Shown here: piece after piece, positions 1-7,749 of the stretch
Position numbering within the stretch: position 1 is the first letter of the stretch
Layout: each line of letters begins with the position of its first letter
Source of the DNA: Amazonocrinis nigriterrae CENA67
GTDB taxonomy: Bacteria; Cyanobacteriota; Cyanobacteriia; Cyanobacteriales; Nostocaceae
Direction of reading: 5' to 3'
Length of the DNA stretch: 39,860 nt
Assembly (NCBI RefSeq): GCF_016056305.1
Contig: NZ_JAECZC010000052.1
Span: 1 to 39,860, forward strand
Position numbers and translations under genes: made by a program
The notes under the pieces: generated by a model
Told to the model about the DNA's origin: nothing
The model's input: only the letters and a program-made list of their open reading frames with translations
The model's database searches: none

Positions 1-274
1 CGAGTTCCCCTGCTCCCCTGCTCCCCATCTCCCTTGTGCCACTTCTTCAAATATCCTGAAATCTGGAGCATTTCCTGGGGCTGATGTATATACTCGAAGT
101 CTAAGACTAGGCAGACGCGAGTATGATAGTAGATTGGCTAGTTGTTTGGGGTGTCACTCAAGCTGTCGTGTCTACAAGTTGCACTATTTTTAGTGTAAAT
201 AAAAGCTTCAAACCCTCTCCCCTGCTCCCCTGCTCCCCTGCTCCCCATCTCCCCCTACTACCTCAACGTGCAAA
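1..274. repeat. CTCCCCTG-type tandem repeats
   Basis: This stretch has no convincing gene. It holds two short arrays of the octamer-like unit CTCCCCTG (about 6-30 and 216-250), each ending in CCCATCTCCC. The same low-complexity sequence recurs elsewhere in the window, for example reversed near 12415-12440 and 21230-21270. It is a cyanobacterial short tandem repeat of unknown function. The right-hand array ends about 10 bases before the stop of the neighbouring minus-strand gene. Confidence 0.6.
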
Positions 275-850
275 TTACTCTGTAACGGGCGATAGTTCAG
301 CAGACTGAACAGCCTGAATTTGGTAACTTTCGAAAGGAATTTCTTGCTGGCAATCTTTTGGTTTAGGTGAACTCAGCGGTTGATAGGCAACTAATTCATA
401 GTGAAGCCGATTATTTTGTCGCTCATATTGTGTATTAAGTAATTTATTTCCAACTCTGAATTGACTGTAGAGCCTGTCCCCAACCCACCATGCATCAATT
501 ATGGTTCCATCTTTCTCATCAATGGCAAAGTGACCAACACCCTGATCCTTAACAACTAACTCATAATTACGCACCAGCTTTTTCGCCCCCTCTCCGTAGA
601 TGATTTGCCAAGTGTAGCGTATGGGATTGCTAGAGATTGGCTGAATCCGCAGTGTCATTGGTACAGTTTTAGACTTTCCTCGCACTGAGCGATAAAGCAT
701 TGTCCCCTTCCATGTGCCTTGCCAGTTATGAGGAAAAGCATTATTCAATGGTGTCGCACTTTGTAAATTTACCATACTTACTAATATCAAAAAAGACATC
801 AGTGCCAAAACAAGGAAGCTTCGCTTCAGTATGGGAAAAAACTGTTTCAT
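275..850 (-). CDS. Exported protein of unknown function
   Basis: The protein has 191 residues from the chosen ATG at 850. A GTG four codons upstream is possible, but neither start has a clear ribosome binding site. The N-terminus is a signal peptide or membrane anchor: MKQFFPILKR followed by about 20 hydrophobic residues. The mature part begins near HNWQGTWKGT and is rich in beta-strand-like segments, with alternating hydrophobic and polar residues and many W, Y and R. That suggests a small lipocalin-like or beta-barrel extracytoplasmic domain, which is an inference from composition only. I recognise no catalytic motif. It stands alone, with about 660 bp of non-coding DNA upstream and repeats downstream. 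Confidence 0.7.
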   Translation of the reverse strand: MKQFFPILKRSFLVLALMSFLILVSMVNLQSATPLNNAFPHNWQGTWKGTMLYRSVRGKSKTVPMTLRIQPISSNPIRYTWQIIYGEGAKKLVRNYELVVKDQGVGHFAIDEKDGTIIDAWWVGDRLYSQFRVGNKLLNTQYERQNNRLHYELVAYQPLSSPKPKDCQQEIPFESYQIQAVQSAELSPVTE

Positions 851-862
851 ATTACTAAACAC

Positions 863-1511
863 AGGTTATGAGATTGATAATTTGAATAAAAAGCACGCTT
901 ATTCTTCTAAGCTATGAAAGTTTTGAGATGCAGTCTTTTTTAAGTTGAATAGTCACCGCTTGACCAATTCCTTTCTAATTAATGCCTCACCATTGACTTT
1001 CATATAACTTAATTTTGAAGGCTAACAATTATGTTTCAAACCACCACCAAAACCAAAAACCCAAGCGACATTGTGCATGATTATACGGAAAACTTTTGTA
1101 TAATCATCTATTTGGATGAATTTTGAAACGCATAACATATATCTTCTGTCAAGATATACATGAATTTTCTACACATCATCCTGATTGAGACTGAACTTGA
1201 GCTAAGCTCGCGACGTAGATTTTGGCATTCTCAACAGCAATCATCGTAATTCTGATGCTTTAAAAGTTACAGTGCTTCAGCCACCATACAAAGCATTACA
1301 GCTTATGTCGGAAATAGTTGTACTTTTATAAAGTATAATTAAGAAAAAGATAAAAACTCTAAGCAGTGAAGTGGGCTAAGCTCGCTTTGAATACTGCTTG
1401 GCAATAGCTAAACTTTAATAGTTTTTTATAAAAACTATCGATATCCTAGATTCGCAACTAGCTTGCGAGTCAGGGCACAAACAACAATCTAACAGTAATG
1501 TAAATTTTCCA
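863..1511. other. Gene-poor intergenic region
   Basis: About 650 bp separate two divergent genes. Visible structure: a perfect 10-bp inverted repeat (ATGATTATAC at 1077-1086 against GTATAATCAT at 1098-1107), a TACTTT-TAT-AAAGTA palindrome at 1321-1335, and two copies of GCTAAGCTCGC (about 1202 and 1375). A 31-codon open frame (1031-1126) is listed separately. The palindrome lies about 180 bp before the ABC1 kinase start and could be regulatory, but there is no direct evidence. Confidence 0.4.
1031..1126 (+). CDS. Possible 31-residue small protein
   Basis: An ATG at 1031 is preceded by GAAGG with a 9-base spacer and opens a 31-codon frame ending in TGA at 1124-1126. The predicted peptide begins MFQTTTKTKNPSD and ends FCIIIYLDEF, so it has a polar N-terminus and a short hydrophobic C-terminal patch. 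The 10-bp inverted repeat at 1077-1107 lies inside it, so the stretch could equally be a structured RNA or random sequence. No family is recognised. Conservation across related genomes would decide. Confidence 0.2.
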   Translation: MFQTTTKTKNPSDIVHDYTENFCIIIYLDEF

Positions 1512-3257
1512 GTGGAAGAGGCAAACAAAAGCGTGGGTCAGTATCAATCTGGTCAGCGAGGGCGCTACAACCCAGACGAAATCGCTCGTCACTATCGTTA
1601 TCAGCCCTGGCTTGTTTGGGGGCGCTTGTTGAGAATTATCTGGTCTTTTGGCAGATTTATTTTTAGTCTGAAGTGGGATGAATGGCAAGATCAAGTTGAG
1701 CAGAATAGGGGGAAACGCGCCACCCAGTTGCGAGAACTGCTCACCCGCCTTGGCCCTACTTTTATTAAGGTTGGTCAAGCCTTGTCTACTCGGCCTGACT
1801 TGATACGTAAAGATTTTTTAGAAGAACTGGTGAAGTTGCAAGACCAGTTGCCGCCATTCGATAATGCGATCGCCTACCAAATTATTGAACAAGAACTAGG
1901 CCGCCCAATTGCTCAAAGTTTTAGCGAGTTATCACCAACACCAATAGCTGCTGCTAGCTTGGGTCAAGTATACCGTGGTCGTCTGATAACCGGCGAAGAA
2001 GTGGCAGTAAAAGTACAACGCCCCAACTTACGCCCAATTCTGACACGCGATTTGTATTTGATGCGTTGGGCAGCAGGTTGGCTAGCTCCCTGGTTACCTC
2101 TCAATCTCGGTCACGACCTGACATTAATTGTAGACGAGTTTGGCACTAAGCTATTCGAGGAAATTGATTACATTAATGAAGGTCGCAACGCGGAAAAATT
2201 TGCTAGTAATTTCCGCGACGACCCGAAAGTCAAAGTTCCGAGTATTTACTGGCGTTATACTAATACCCATGTTTTAACTCTGGAATGGATTAATGGCTTC
2301 AAGCTGACAGATATTAAACGCATCCGTGAAGCAGGTTTAGACCCAGAAGCAATTATCCAAATCGGCGTGACATCGGGTTTACAACAGTTGTTGGAATACG
2401 GTTTCTTTCATGCTGACCCCCATCCCGGTAACTTGTTTGCTATGCCCGATGGTCGCATGGCTTACATTGACTTCGGTATGATGGATCAATTAGAGGAAAC
2501 CACCAAAGAAACGCTGGTGGATGCCTTAGTGCATGTAGTGAATAAAGATTACAACGATTTAGCCGAAGACTTTGTAAAATTGGGGTTTCTCACTCCAGAC
2601 ATCAATATTTGCCCAATTGTGCCAGCATTAGAAGCCGTGTTGGGGAACGCCATTGGCAAAAACGTTGGGGATTTTAACTTCAAAACCATCACCGATGAGT
2701 TCTCGGAACTGATGTATGAATATCCCTTCCGAGTTCCAGCGAAGTTTGCTTTGATTATTCGTTCTCTGGTGACGCAGGAAGGTATTGCTTTAAGCCTCAA
2801 CCCAAACTTCAAAATTGTTGAGGTGGGTTATCCATATATAGCACGGCGGTTATTGACAGGAGAATCGCCCGAATTACGGCGGCGATTACTCAATGTGCTG
2901 TTTAAAGATGGTAGATTTCAGTGGGAGCGCTTAGAAAATTTAATTGCGATCGCTCGTACTGATACTAACTTTGACGTATTACCAACAGCCCAGATGGGGT
3001 TGCAATATCTGCTGTCTGATGAAGGCAAATTTCTCCGGCGACAATTAGTCCTAGCACTCACCGAAGATGACCGCCTGCATACAGAAGAAGTCCAACGCTT
3101 GTGGAATTTGGTTAAAGATGACTTGAAGCCAAATCGCTTGTTAGATGTAGCGATCGGTGTTTTGTCAGACTTATCCAGAGAAGGTGCAGCTGCGATTCTA
3201 CCAAAAGCTACATTCCTGATTCCTTTTGCAGGAAATCAGCCACAAAATCAAAAATAG
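1512..3257 (+). CDS. ABC1/UbiB (AarF) family atypical kinase
   Basis: The protein has 581 residues, the usual size for the cyanobacterial and plastid ABC1K family. Diagnostic motifs are present: KVGQ (86-89) in the KxGQ helix over the active site, the alanine-rich loop AAAS (146-149) that replaces the glycine loop, VAVKVQRP with K167, HADPHPGN starting at H300, and the metal-binding IDFG with D320. Family members support prenylquinone metabolism (ubiquinone in proteobacteria, plastoquinone or tocopherol in plastids) and often bind membranes. The C-terminal part is helical and the last 30 residues are hydrophobic. The start is a GTG at 1512. No Shine-Dalgarno sequence is obvious, and an ATG at 1498 is followed at once by a stop. 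The substrate cannot be told from sequence. Confidence 0.93.
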   Translation: MEEANKSVGQYQSGQRGRYNPDEIARHYRYQPWLVWGRLLRIIWSFGRFIFSLKWDEWQDQVEQNRGKRATQLRELLTRLGPTFIKVGQALSTRPDLIRKDFLEELVKLQDQLPPFDNAIAYQIIEQELGRPIAQSFSELSPTPIAAASLGQVYRGRLITGEEVAVKVQRPNLRPILTRDLYLMRWAAGWLAPWLPLNLGHDLTLIVDEFGTKLFEEIDYINEGRNAEKFASNFRDDPKVKVPSIYWRYTNTHVLTLEWINGFKLTDIKRIREAGLDPEAIIQIGVTSGLQQLLEYGFFHADPHPGNLFAMPDGRMAYIDFGMMDQLEETTKETLVDALVHVVNKDYNDLAEDFVKLGFLTPDINICPIVPALEAVLGNAIGKNVGDFNFKTITDEFSELMYEYPFRVPAKFALIIRSLVTQEGIALSLNPNFKIVEVGYPYIARRLLTGESPELRRRLLNVLFKDGRFQWERLENLIAIARTDTNFDVLPTAQMGLQYLLSDEGKFLRRQLVLALTEDDRLHTEEVQRLWNLVKDDLKPNRLLDVAIGVLSDLSREGAAAILPKATFLIPFAGNQPQNQK

Positions 3258-3551
3258 AAATGCCAAGTTTTTACAGCATCTCTATTAACAAACACTCACT
3301 AAAACCCTTATATAATCCTGACTTTTCACGTCATTTGGAAAAAGGGACAGGGTGTGGAGTGTAGGGAAACAACTAGCCCCAACAACTAGAGGGTCACAAG
3401 CCCCGCCTCTTTCAGAGAGATTGTGTTGGTGGGGGTTGGAAGCCCCAAGCAACACAATCTCCCCTACCCCCGACACCCGACACCCTGTTTTTCACTTTTG
3501 ACTCCCCCCTCGTGGAACACTCATACCTTTTAATATCAATTTGGAGCTTTC
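3258..3551. other. Intergenic region, no gene seen
   Basis: About 290 bp between two plus-strand genes. The middle (3345-3485) is a G/C-run repeat-like sequence, with CCCCAAGCAACACAATCTCC facing GAGATTGTGTTGGTGGGGG as a long imperfect hairpin at about 3415-3462. This hairpin could act as a processing or termination structure for the upstream gene, but no T-run follows. Short open frames here look incidental. Confidence 0.35.
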
Positions 3552-3923
3552 ATGTATTATTATCCTCAACAACCGCCTTACTTACTGCTAGCCATTGGTT
3601 TTTTCATCGCATTAACTTCTGGGTTGGCATTATCTGGCACGTTGAAATTAATTGTGCAGCAATGGCAAAAAAATAGCGAGGAAAACCTTAAATCTAGTTC
3701 CTCGCTAAAACAATTGTTTGTGCCATTTCTAGGAATAACTGCTGGTGTTTGTTTATTTCTTTCCTCTGGTTTAGAGATATTTGGCTTTCCATCCTTGCTA
3801 GCTTTAGGAGTTGGTTTACCAGTTAGCCTTCTCACCTGCTTGTTGATTTGGTTGCAGTTAGGGAGTATGCTAAGTTTTGCAGAACGCCAAGGAATGCGAT
3901 CGCTAGATTTAGATTCTCTCTAG
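3552..3923 (+). CDS. Small integral membrane protein
   Basis: The protein has 123 residues. The start ATG follows TTGGAG about 6 bases upstream. There are three hydrophobic stretches: about 9-36, 54-73 and 79-102. The first is followed by a basic and polar linker (QQWQKNSEENLKSSSSLK), and the tail is short and acidic. Such small three-helix proteins are common in cyanobacteria and have no known role. It lies 294 bp after the ABC1 kinase on the same strand, so it may or may not share a transcript. A GATCGCT HIP1-like site overlaps the 3' end. Confidence 0.7.
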   Translation: MYYYPQQPPYLLLAIGFFIALTSGLALSGTLKLIVQQWQKNSEENLKSSSSLKQLFVPFLGITAGVCLFLSSGLEIFGFPSLLALGVGLPVSLLTCLLIWLQLGSMLSFAERQGMRSLDLDSL

Positions 3924-3992
3924 AAGGATTAAGAAAGCTCAAGTGTGAACACCTATAAATCGTTTTACACATGTGCTTTCCGTTTGAGTATA

Positions 3993-4040
3993 TAAGCTCG
4001 ACTTTATCCAATCAATAACCAATGAATAAAGTCGAGCTTA
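3993..4040. terminator. 15-bp perfect hairpin
   Basis: TAAGCTCGACTTTAT (3993-4007) is an exact inverted repeat of 4026-4040, with an 18-base loop. It lies 70 bp after the membrane-protein gene. No T-tract follows, so it is not a classical intrinsic terminator. It may be an RNA-stabilising hairpin or a small dispersed palindrome. Confidence 0.45.
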
Positions 4041-4103
4041 GAGCTAAATTTATTGGTATTAGCTTATACTAAAGACTCAGCACTTTACTATATTTCTAAA
4101 TTT

Positions 4104-4527
4104 CTCACGAATGATTTAACGTGAGTTCGACGGATTTTAAAAACCCCTCTCCTCGTAGCAGGGCTGTTTCGTTCCCTAAAATAGGTAAAATAGCAAGATT
4201 CAAAGAAATAAAAATTGAGAGCAAGCGCATAATTCTAGTAAAAAATTTTTGCGCCTCCAACCAAAAATATGCGATTTTTCTTTGCATCTTTGCGTGAGAT
4301 TATCCTCAGTACAAATCCCCATCATCAGCGAATGAAACAGCCCTGCTCTCCAAACCTCTCCCCTGCAAGGAGGAGCCACTGCGAAGAGCGCGGTTCCCCG
4401 ACTTGTAGCAAGTGGCGTCGGAGGCTTCAAAAGCTTAATTTTTCGTTACTCAGCAAGGAGCTTAAAGCCCCTCTCCGACGCGGAGAGAGGGGTTGGGGAG
4501 AGGTTCATCGAACTCACGAATGATTTA
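4104..4527. repeat. MITE-like nested inverted-repeat element
   Basis: A non-coding element of about 420 bp. Its ends carry the 11-bp inverted repeat CGTGAGTTCGA (4120-4130) and TCGAACTCACG (4508-4518). The 15-bp sequence CTCACGAATGATTTA is present as a direct repeat at 4104-4118 and 4513-4527. Inside are a second inverted pair, GCAGGGCTGTTTC (4158-4170) with GAAACAGCCCTGC (4334-4346), and complementary CCCCTCTCC/GGAGAGGGG runs near both ends. An embedded hairpin module at 4373-4417 (GAGCCACT...AGTGGCG) recurs at 35340-35383. No transposase is present. It is probably a non-autonomous mobile or palindromic repeat. Confidence 0.55.
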
Positions 4528-4540
4528 GGGTTGCTATATA

Positions 4541-5308
4541 TTACCTGTAGTAAAATTCAAAATTTTTTAGAGCCATTAACCTAGCTAGATTTAAGCGGTA
4601 GTGATAGCTAAGCCTACGTTGCGAATTATGAAACCAATTATCAGTCTTTAGCTCATGGGAAGCATCTAGATGCTGAGATATCTTGCGAAAAGTTTCCCAA
4701 TTATCACTATTAATTGTCCATCCTACTTTTGCTGCTGCCAAACCAATGGCAATACCATCTCCGCTATGAATTCCTCGCAATTCTAGGTATCTACCAATCA
4801 TACCCCAGTATTTAATAAATTCTTTTTCTTTACCGTTGTCTCTACCAACAAAACATAAAGATTCTCCTACATAGGGAGCAGTTTCTAGAGGTACATTTAA
4901 CTTCAATGCTACCTTCTTAATAGCTTTTAATCTTTCCGGATTATACTTTTTTACGTGTTCAACAAGATTTTCCTGACGCCCTACAATTCCAGCAAAAGGT
5001 AGAACATCAGGTACGCTTTTTAAAATTCTTGTGTCTGCATCAATCTGTATCGCAACTGGAAATTCTGATAAAGCTTTTTCTAGCACAAATCGTTTATCAT
5101 GATAACAAAAAAGAATTCCTGTTTGACGATATTTCTCAGCTATAGTATTACTCTGCTGGCTAAAATCTTTTGGCTCATCTGTATAAATGACTAAAAAAGT
5201 CCCAGGAGCATTTTTTTCCAAGTCTTTAGCTAATTGCTGAGTCAATAAGCGATATTTCTTACCCAACGCTAATGTACAAAAGCAAAAATTTTTTTGTGAT
5301 TGACTCAT
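4541..5308 (-). CDS. Glycosyltransferase-like protein (GT-A type, DxD)
   Basis: The protein has 255 residues. The N-terminal half reads like a GT-A nucleotide-sugar fold: FCFCTLALGKKYRLLTQQLA, then FLVIYTDEP, then AIQIDADTRIL with D90-A-D92 as a metal-binding DxD candidate. The C-terminal half carries GESLCFVGRDNGK and HSGDGIAIGLAAAKVGW, reminiscent of acceptor-binding regions in small family-8-like enzymes. Donor and acceptor are unknown. The ATG is preceded by an AT-rich stretch with no Shine-Dalgarno, but it includes AGTATT-AAAT-AATACT (5315-5330). The gene is isolated and A+T-richer than its neighbours, which would fit horizontal acquisition (inference). Confidence 0.6.
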   Translation of the reverse strand: MSQSQKNFCFCTLALGKKYRLLTQQLAKDLEKNAPGTFLVIYTDEPKDFSQQSNTIAEKYRQTGILFCYHDKRFVLEKALSEFPVAIQIDADTRILKSVPDVLPFAGIVGRQENLVEHVKKYNPERLKAIKKVALKLNVPLETAPYVGESLCFVGRDNGKEKEFIKYWGMIGRYLELRGIHSGDGIAIGLAAAKVGWTINSDNWETFRKISQHLDASHELKTDNWFHNSQRRLSYHYRLNLARLMALKNFEFYYR

Positions 5309-5874
5309 AAATTTAGTATTAAATAATACTATTTTAAATTAAAGTCTTATGCAGGGAAGAATTTGGAACGCAATTATTTCTATCTATTTATACTATCACC
5401 ACTAACTACTACTGTTACCGAGTAGGTCACAAGTGAGCCAGCGCCTTGAGTGGTGTCGTAACGTAGTCATACCATTTCACTTTCAGCTTGCTATCAATAG
5501 ACTGTATGTTATTAACTTGCTCTTTTATTTAAAATAAAACTTACGCATTGACATAAGTAACTAAAAATGTATGTAGATTTTCAGGCATTCATGTTGGGTT
5601 TTTTCACTATTAGCCAGTGATGTCTAGCTTGGGCTAAGCCTACGCACTTTGATCTAAAGGTAGCTACCAACAACCTGAAACACCTAAAATTTCGTTAATA
5701 TACATGATAGTCATTTTGTACAGTGCGTAAGGTCTATGTCAATAAATTAATTTTTGAAGCGGGTTTTTCCTAATAATTAAAGTTATTGTGCATTAATCAT
5801 TTTTTTGTTGTAAGATGCCAAAATTAGTGTATCTGACAGTTAGTAGACATCAATTTTGAAAATTTTTTAAAGCA
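5309..5874. other. Intergenic region, no gene seen
   Basis: About 565 bp of A+T-rich DNA between two minus-strand genes. It contains one dispersed palindromic motif, GGGCTAAGCCTACGC (about 5630-5644), a variant of which (GCTAAGCCTACG) also lies inside the preceding gene near 4608. I see no convincing open frame, RNA gene or terminator. Confidence 0.4.
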
Positions 5875-6495
5875 CTAGTGATCAGTAGAGGCTGTCTGAA
5901 ATTTGACATCAACCCAGTAATTACTACCATTATAGGACTGTGTTGGGAAGCCACCTCCAAGGCTGTAAGTGTATACACCATTACTTCCCTGTTCACCATC
6001 TCGCGGTGCGTGCAGTGGGCCGCTATCAACCCCAGTGTTGTTGAAAAAGTTTTCGGTTACTGTGTATCTTCCCTTACTTGCATAGTAGGAGGCTATATAG
6101 AATTGGTTTGCTTTGATGGGAACTGGTGGATACAGTTGAATTGTTTGCCAGCCTGGAGTTGGACTTTGTCCTTCGACAGCTACTCCAGAACCTAACAACT
6201 GACCTGTAGCACTCCATAAGTTAACCGTGTAACCACTATCAATAGGCACAATTCGGTAAAATCGGATAGCGGTAACTTCGCCGTCCACATCAGTGCGGAA
6301 CTTCACCCCCAGTTCTACAGGGTTATTATCACTGTCCGCAAAGGTGGGCTGAACCGAATCAGACCAAAGCGAGTAAACTTGCGTACACGCAGATGCCAAC
6401 TGTAGATGAAAGTAAGTAGACGATAATCCAACTAGGAAAACAGTACTAATAGTCCGCGCGATACTACGGGGTTTGTGCCACTTGGTATATAGCAT
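5875..6495 (-). CDS. DUF4082 domain protein, exported
   Basis: The protein has 206 residues from ATG 6495. This start is chosen because AGGAG lies 8 bases upstream, whereas a longer frame from 6537 lacks a site. After a hydrophobic signal segment (TVFLVGLSSTYFHLQLASA) comes one DUF4082 domain, about residues 35-200. It shows the family signatures ELGVKFRTDVDGEVTAIRFY, GSGVAVEG, GWQTIQL, FYIASYYASKGRYTV, SGPLHAPRDG, NGVYTYSLGGGFPT and SNYWVDVKF. This beta-sandwich domain usually occurs as a repeat in secreted glycan-binding or Ig-like bacterial proteins. A stand-alone copy suggests a small surface or periplasmic binding protein. No catalytic residues are evident. Confidence 0.85.
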   Translation of the reverse strand: MLYTKWHKPRSIARTISTVFLVGLSSTYFHLQLASACTQVYSLWSDSVQPTFADSDNNPVELGVKFRTDVDGEVTAIRFYRIVPIDSGYTVNLWSATGQLLGSGVAVEGQSPTPGWQTIQLYPPVPIKANQFYIASYYASKGRYTVTENFFNNTGVDSGPLHAPRDGEQGSNGVYTYSLGGGFPTQSYNGSNYWVDVKFQTASTDH

Positions 6496-7258
6496 CCTCA
6501 ATTCTCCTGATAAACAGCATTTCAGTAATTCTGCCAACTGGCATATTGCACTTTAATTATCTTTGTGTTTGTACTTTGCTGCTTTAAGTATTATTACCAA
6601 AATACTGCCTACTTTTGCAATAAATTTTTCTGAAGCTATTAATAACTGCTTACGTGCTTGCTTCTATGGAAAAATAGATTTGAAGTAATAGTTTGAACTA
6701 GCAATTAACAGTTAATAAATCCAAGAAAAAACAACGGCTTGAAGTTATTAACTGTTAATTGATGACTATTAACTGTTGACTTTCATCTAGAAATAATGAA
6801 AGCTTATACGTAAGTTGCGAAGATAAATAGTATTTAGAAATAGGGAAGATGAGGCAGTAACATCCTCTTAATCTCTACAGCAGTGGCTTCCTAAGTAGAG
6901 TAAGTGGAGTCTAATACTAAGTTGTAGAGTAGTACGATTTCTTCCCCTCTGCTCAAGAGCTCCCTAAGCTACTATCTCTGAATGCAACTTGGTATAAAAT
7001 GGGGGCTGGCTCACCGCACTGACTCCTCATTTCCTTGATTCTAATACTACCTTTGAATCAACTCAGTATTATTAGTTGTTTGCTTAAATGAACTTATTTT
7101 ATAGAAGTAGGGTATGTTCACCCTTTTTCATAACTTTATGAAGCGCGATCGCATCTCTATCAAATATATAAAAATATATATTTATTAATAATCCTTAATA
7201 GTGTTGACTATTAAGGATTGCGAAGAAAAGTAAATTTTTTTACCAGCCTAATTATTCT
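6496..7258. other. Intergenic region with inverted repeats
   Basis: About 760 bp without a gene. It contains a perfect 16-bp inverted repeat (6703-6718 against 6745-6760, core ATTAACAGTTAAT, 26-base loop), followed by a third partial copy, CTATTAACTGTTGAC, at 6766-6780. A HIP1-like GCGATCGC is at 7145-7152. The hairpin nearest the upstream gene is listed separately. The paired repeats lie roughly 200-260 bp before the DUF4082 gene start and could be regulatory. Confidence 0.4.
7190..7219 (-). terminator. Hairpin after the ParM/ParR-like operon
   Basis: AATCCTTAATAG (7190-7201) pairs perfectly with CTATTAAGGATT (7208-7219) around a 6-base loop, about 40 bases after the stop of the minus-strand operon. 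The sequence after it on the minus strand is A/T-rich (ATTAATAAATATATATTTTT) rather than a pure U-tract. It is a plausible weak intrinsic terminator. Confidence 0.55.
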
Positions 7259-7744
7259 TTAAAAGTCATCAAGAAACTGACTTAGGCGGCTGATTACGGG
7301 GTCAACCTCTTCTACAGGCCCAGCAAAGTGATTAGTATTAACTACTTCCATTGCTGGTGCTGATGTCGTTGGAGGCTGAATGATGGAGCGCTCATTGACC
7401 ATAATTGCCAGATGAGCGACTTGTTGCGTCAGTTGCAAAATATGGCGTTCCATCGCCTCCAAACGATTAGTTCCCTTAGCAAAAAAACGTTCCTCTAGGT
7501 CAGCCACTTGACGTTGCAGTTGTTCGATTTTTTGTTCAACCGACTCTGGCGTCGCCATTTTGGGCGCAGGTTTTACAGATTCCGGTACACATAAAGATTG
7601 CCATAGGGCTTCCTTACAGAGGTCGCTGAAAGTTTTGTCTGGTTGTTGCTCCAAGTAGCTTTCTACAACCGCTAACAAGCTTTCATCGGCAACTCCGGGG
7701 TTGAACGTGACCGATTTAACTACCTTTTTTGACCATTGGAACAT
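7259..7744 (-). CDS. ParR-like adaptor of chromosomal actin system (CorR-type)
   Basis: The protein has 161 residues. The N-terminal part (about 8-53) fits a ribbon-helix-helix fold of the ParR/CopG kind: strand KSVTFNP, helix DESLLAVVESYLEQQ, then TFSDLCKEALWQSL. Residues about 68-120 form a heptad-like coiled coil (VEQKIEQLQRQVADLEERF, then LEAMERHILQLTQQVAHL). The C-terminus (DPVISRLSQFLDDF) is a short amphipathic helix, placed like the ParM-contacting tail of ParR proteins. The extreme N-terminus (MFQWSKKVV) is basic and aromatic and could touch membranes. The gene starts 5 bases after the actin gene's stop, so the two are surely co-transcribed. I recall a chromosomal ParMR-derived pair called CorMR that forms a cortical cytoskeleton in Anabaena. 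Assignment to it is an inference. Confidence 0.72.
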   Translation of the reverse strand: MFQWSKKVVKSVTFNPGVADESLLAVVESYLEQQPDKTFSDLCKEALWQSLCVPESVKPAPKMATPESVEQKIEQLQRQVADLEERFFAKGTNRLEAMERHILQLTQQVAHLAIMVNERSIIQPPTTSAPAMEVVNTNHFAGPVEEVDPVISRLSQFLDDF

Positions 7745-7749
7745 TAGTT

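Noticed and set aside
4200-4430. 76-codon minus-strand frame and an overlapping plus-strand frame (4269-4523)
   Set aside because: They lie wholly within the MITE-like repeat, and the translated TPLATSRGTALFAVAPP is a typical by-product of such cyanobacterial repeats.
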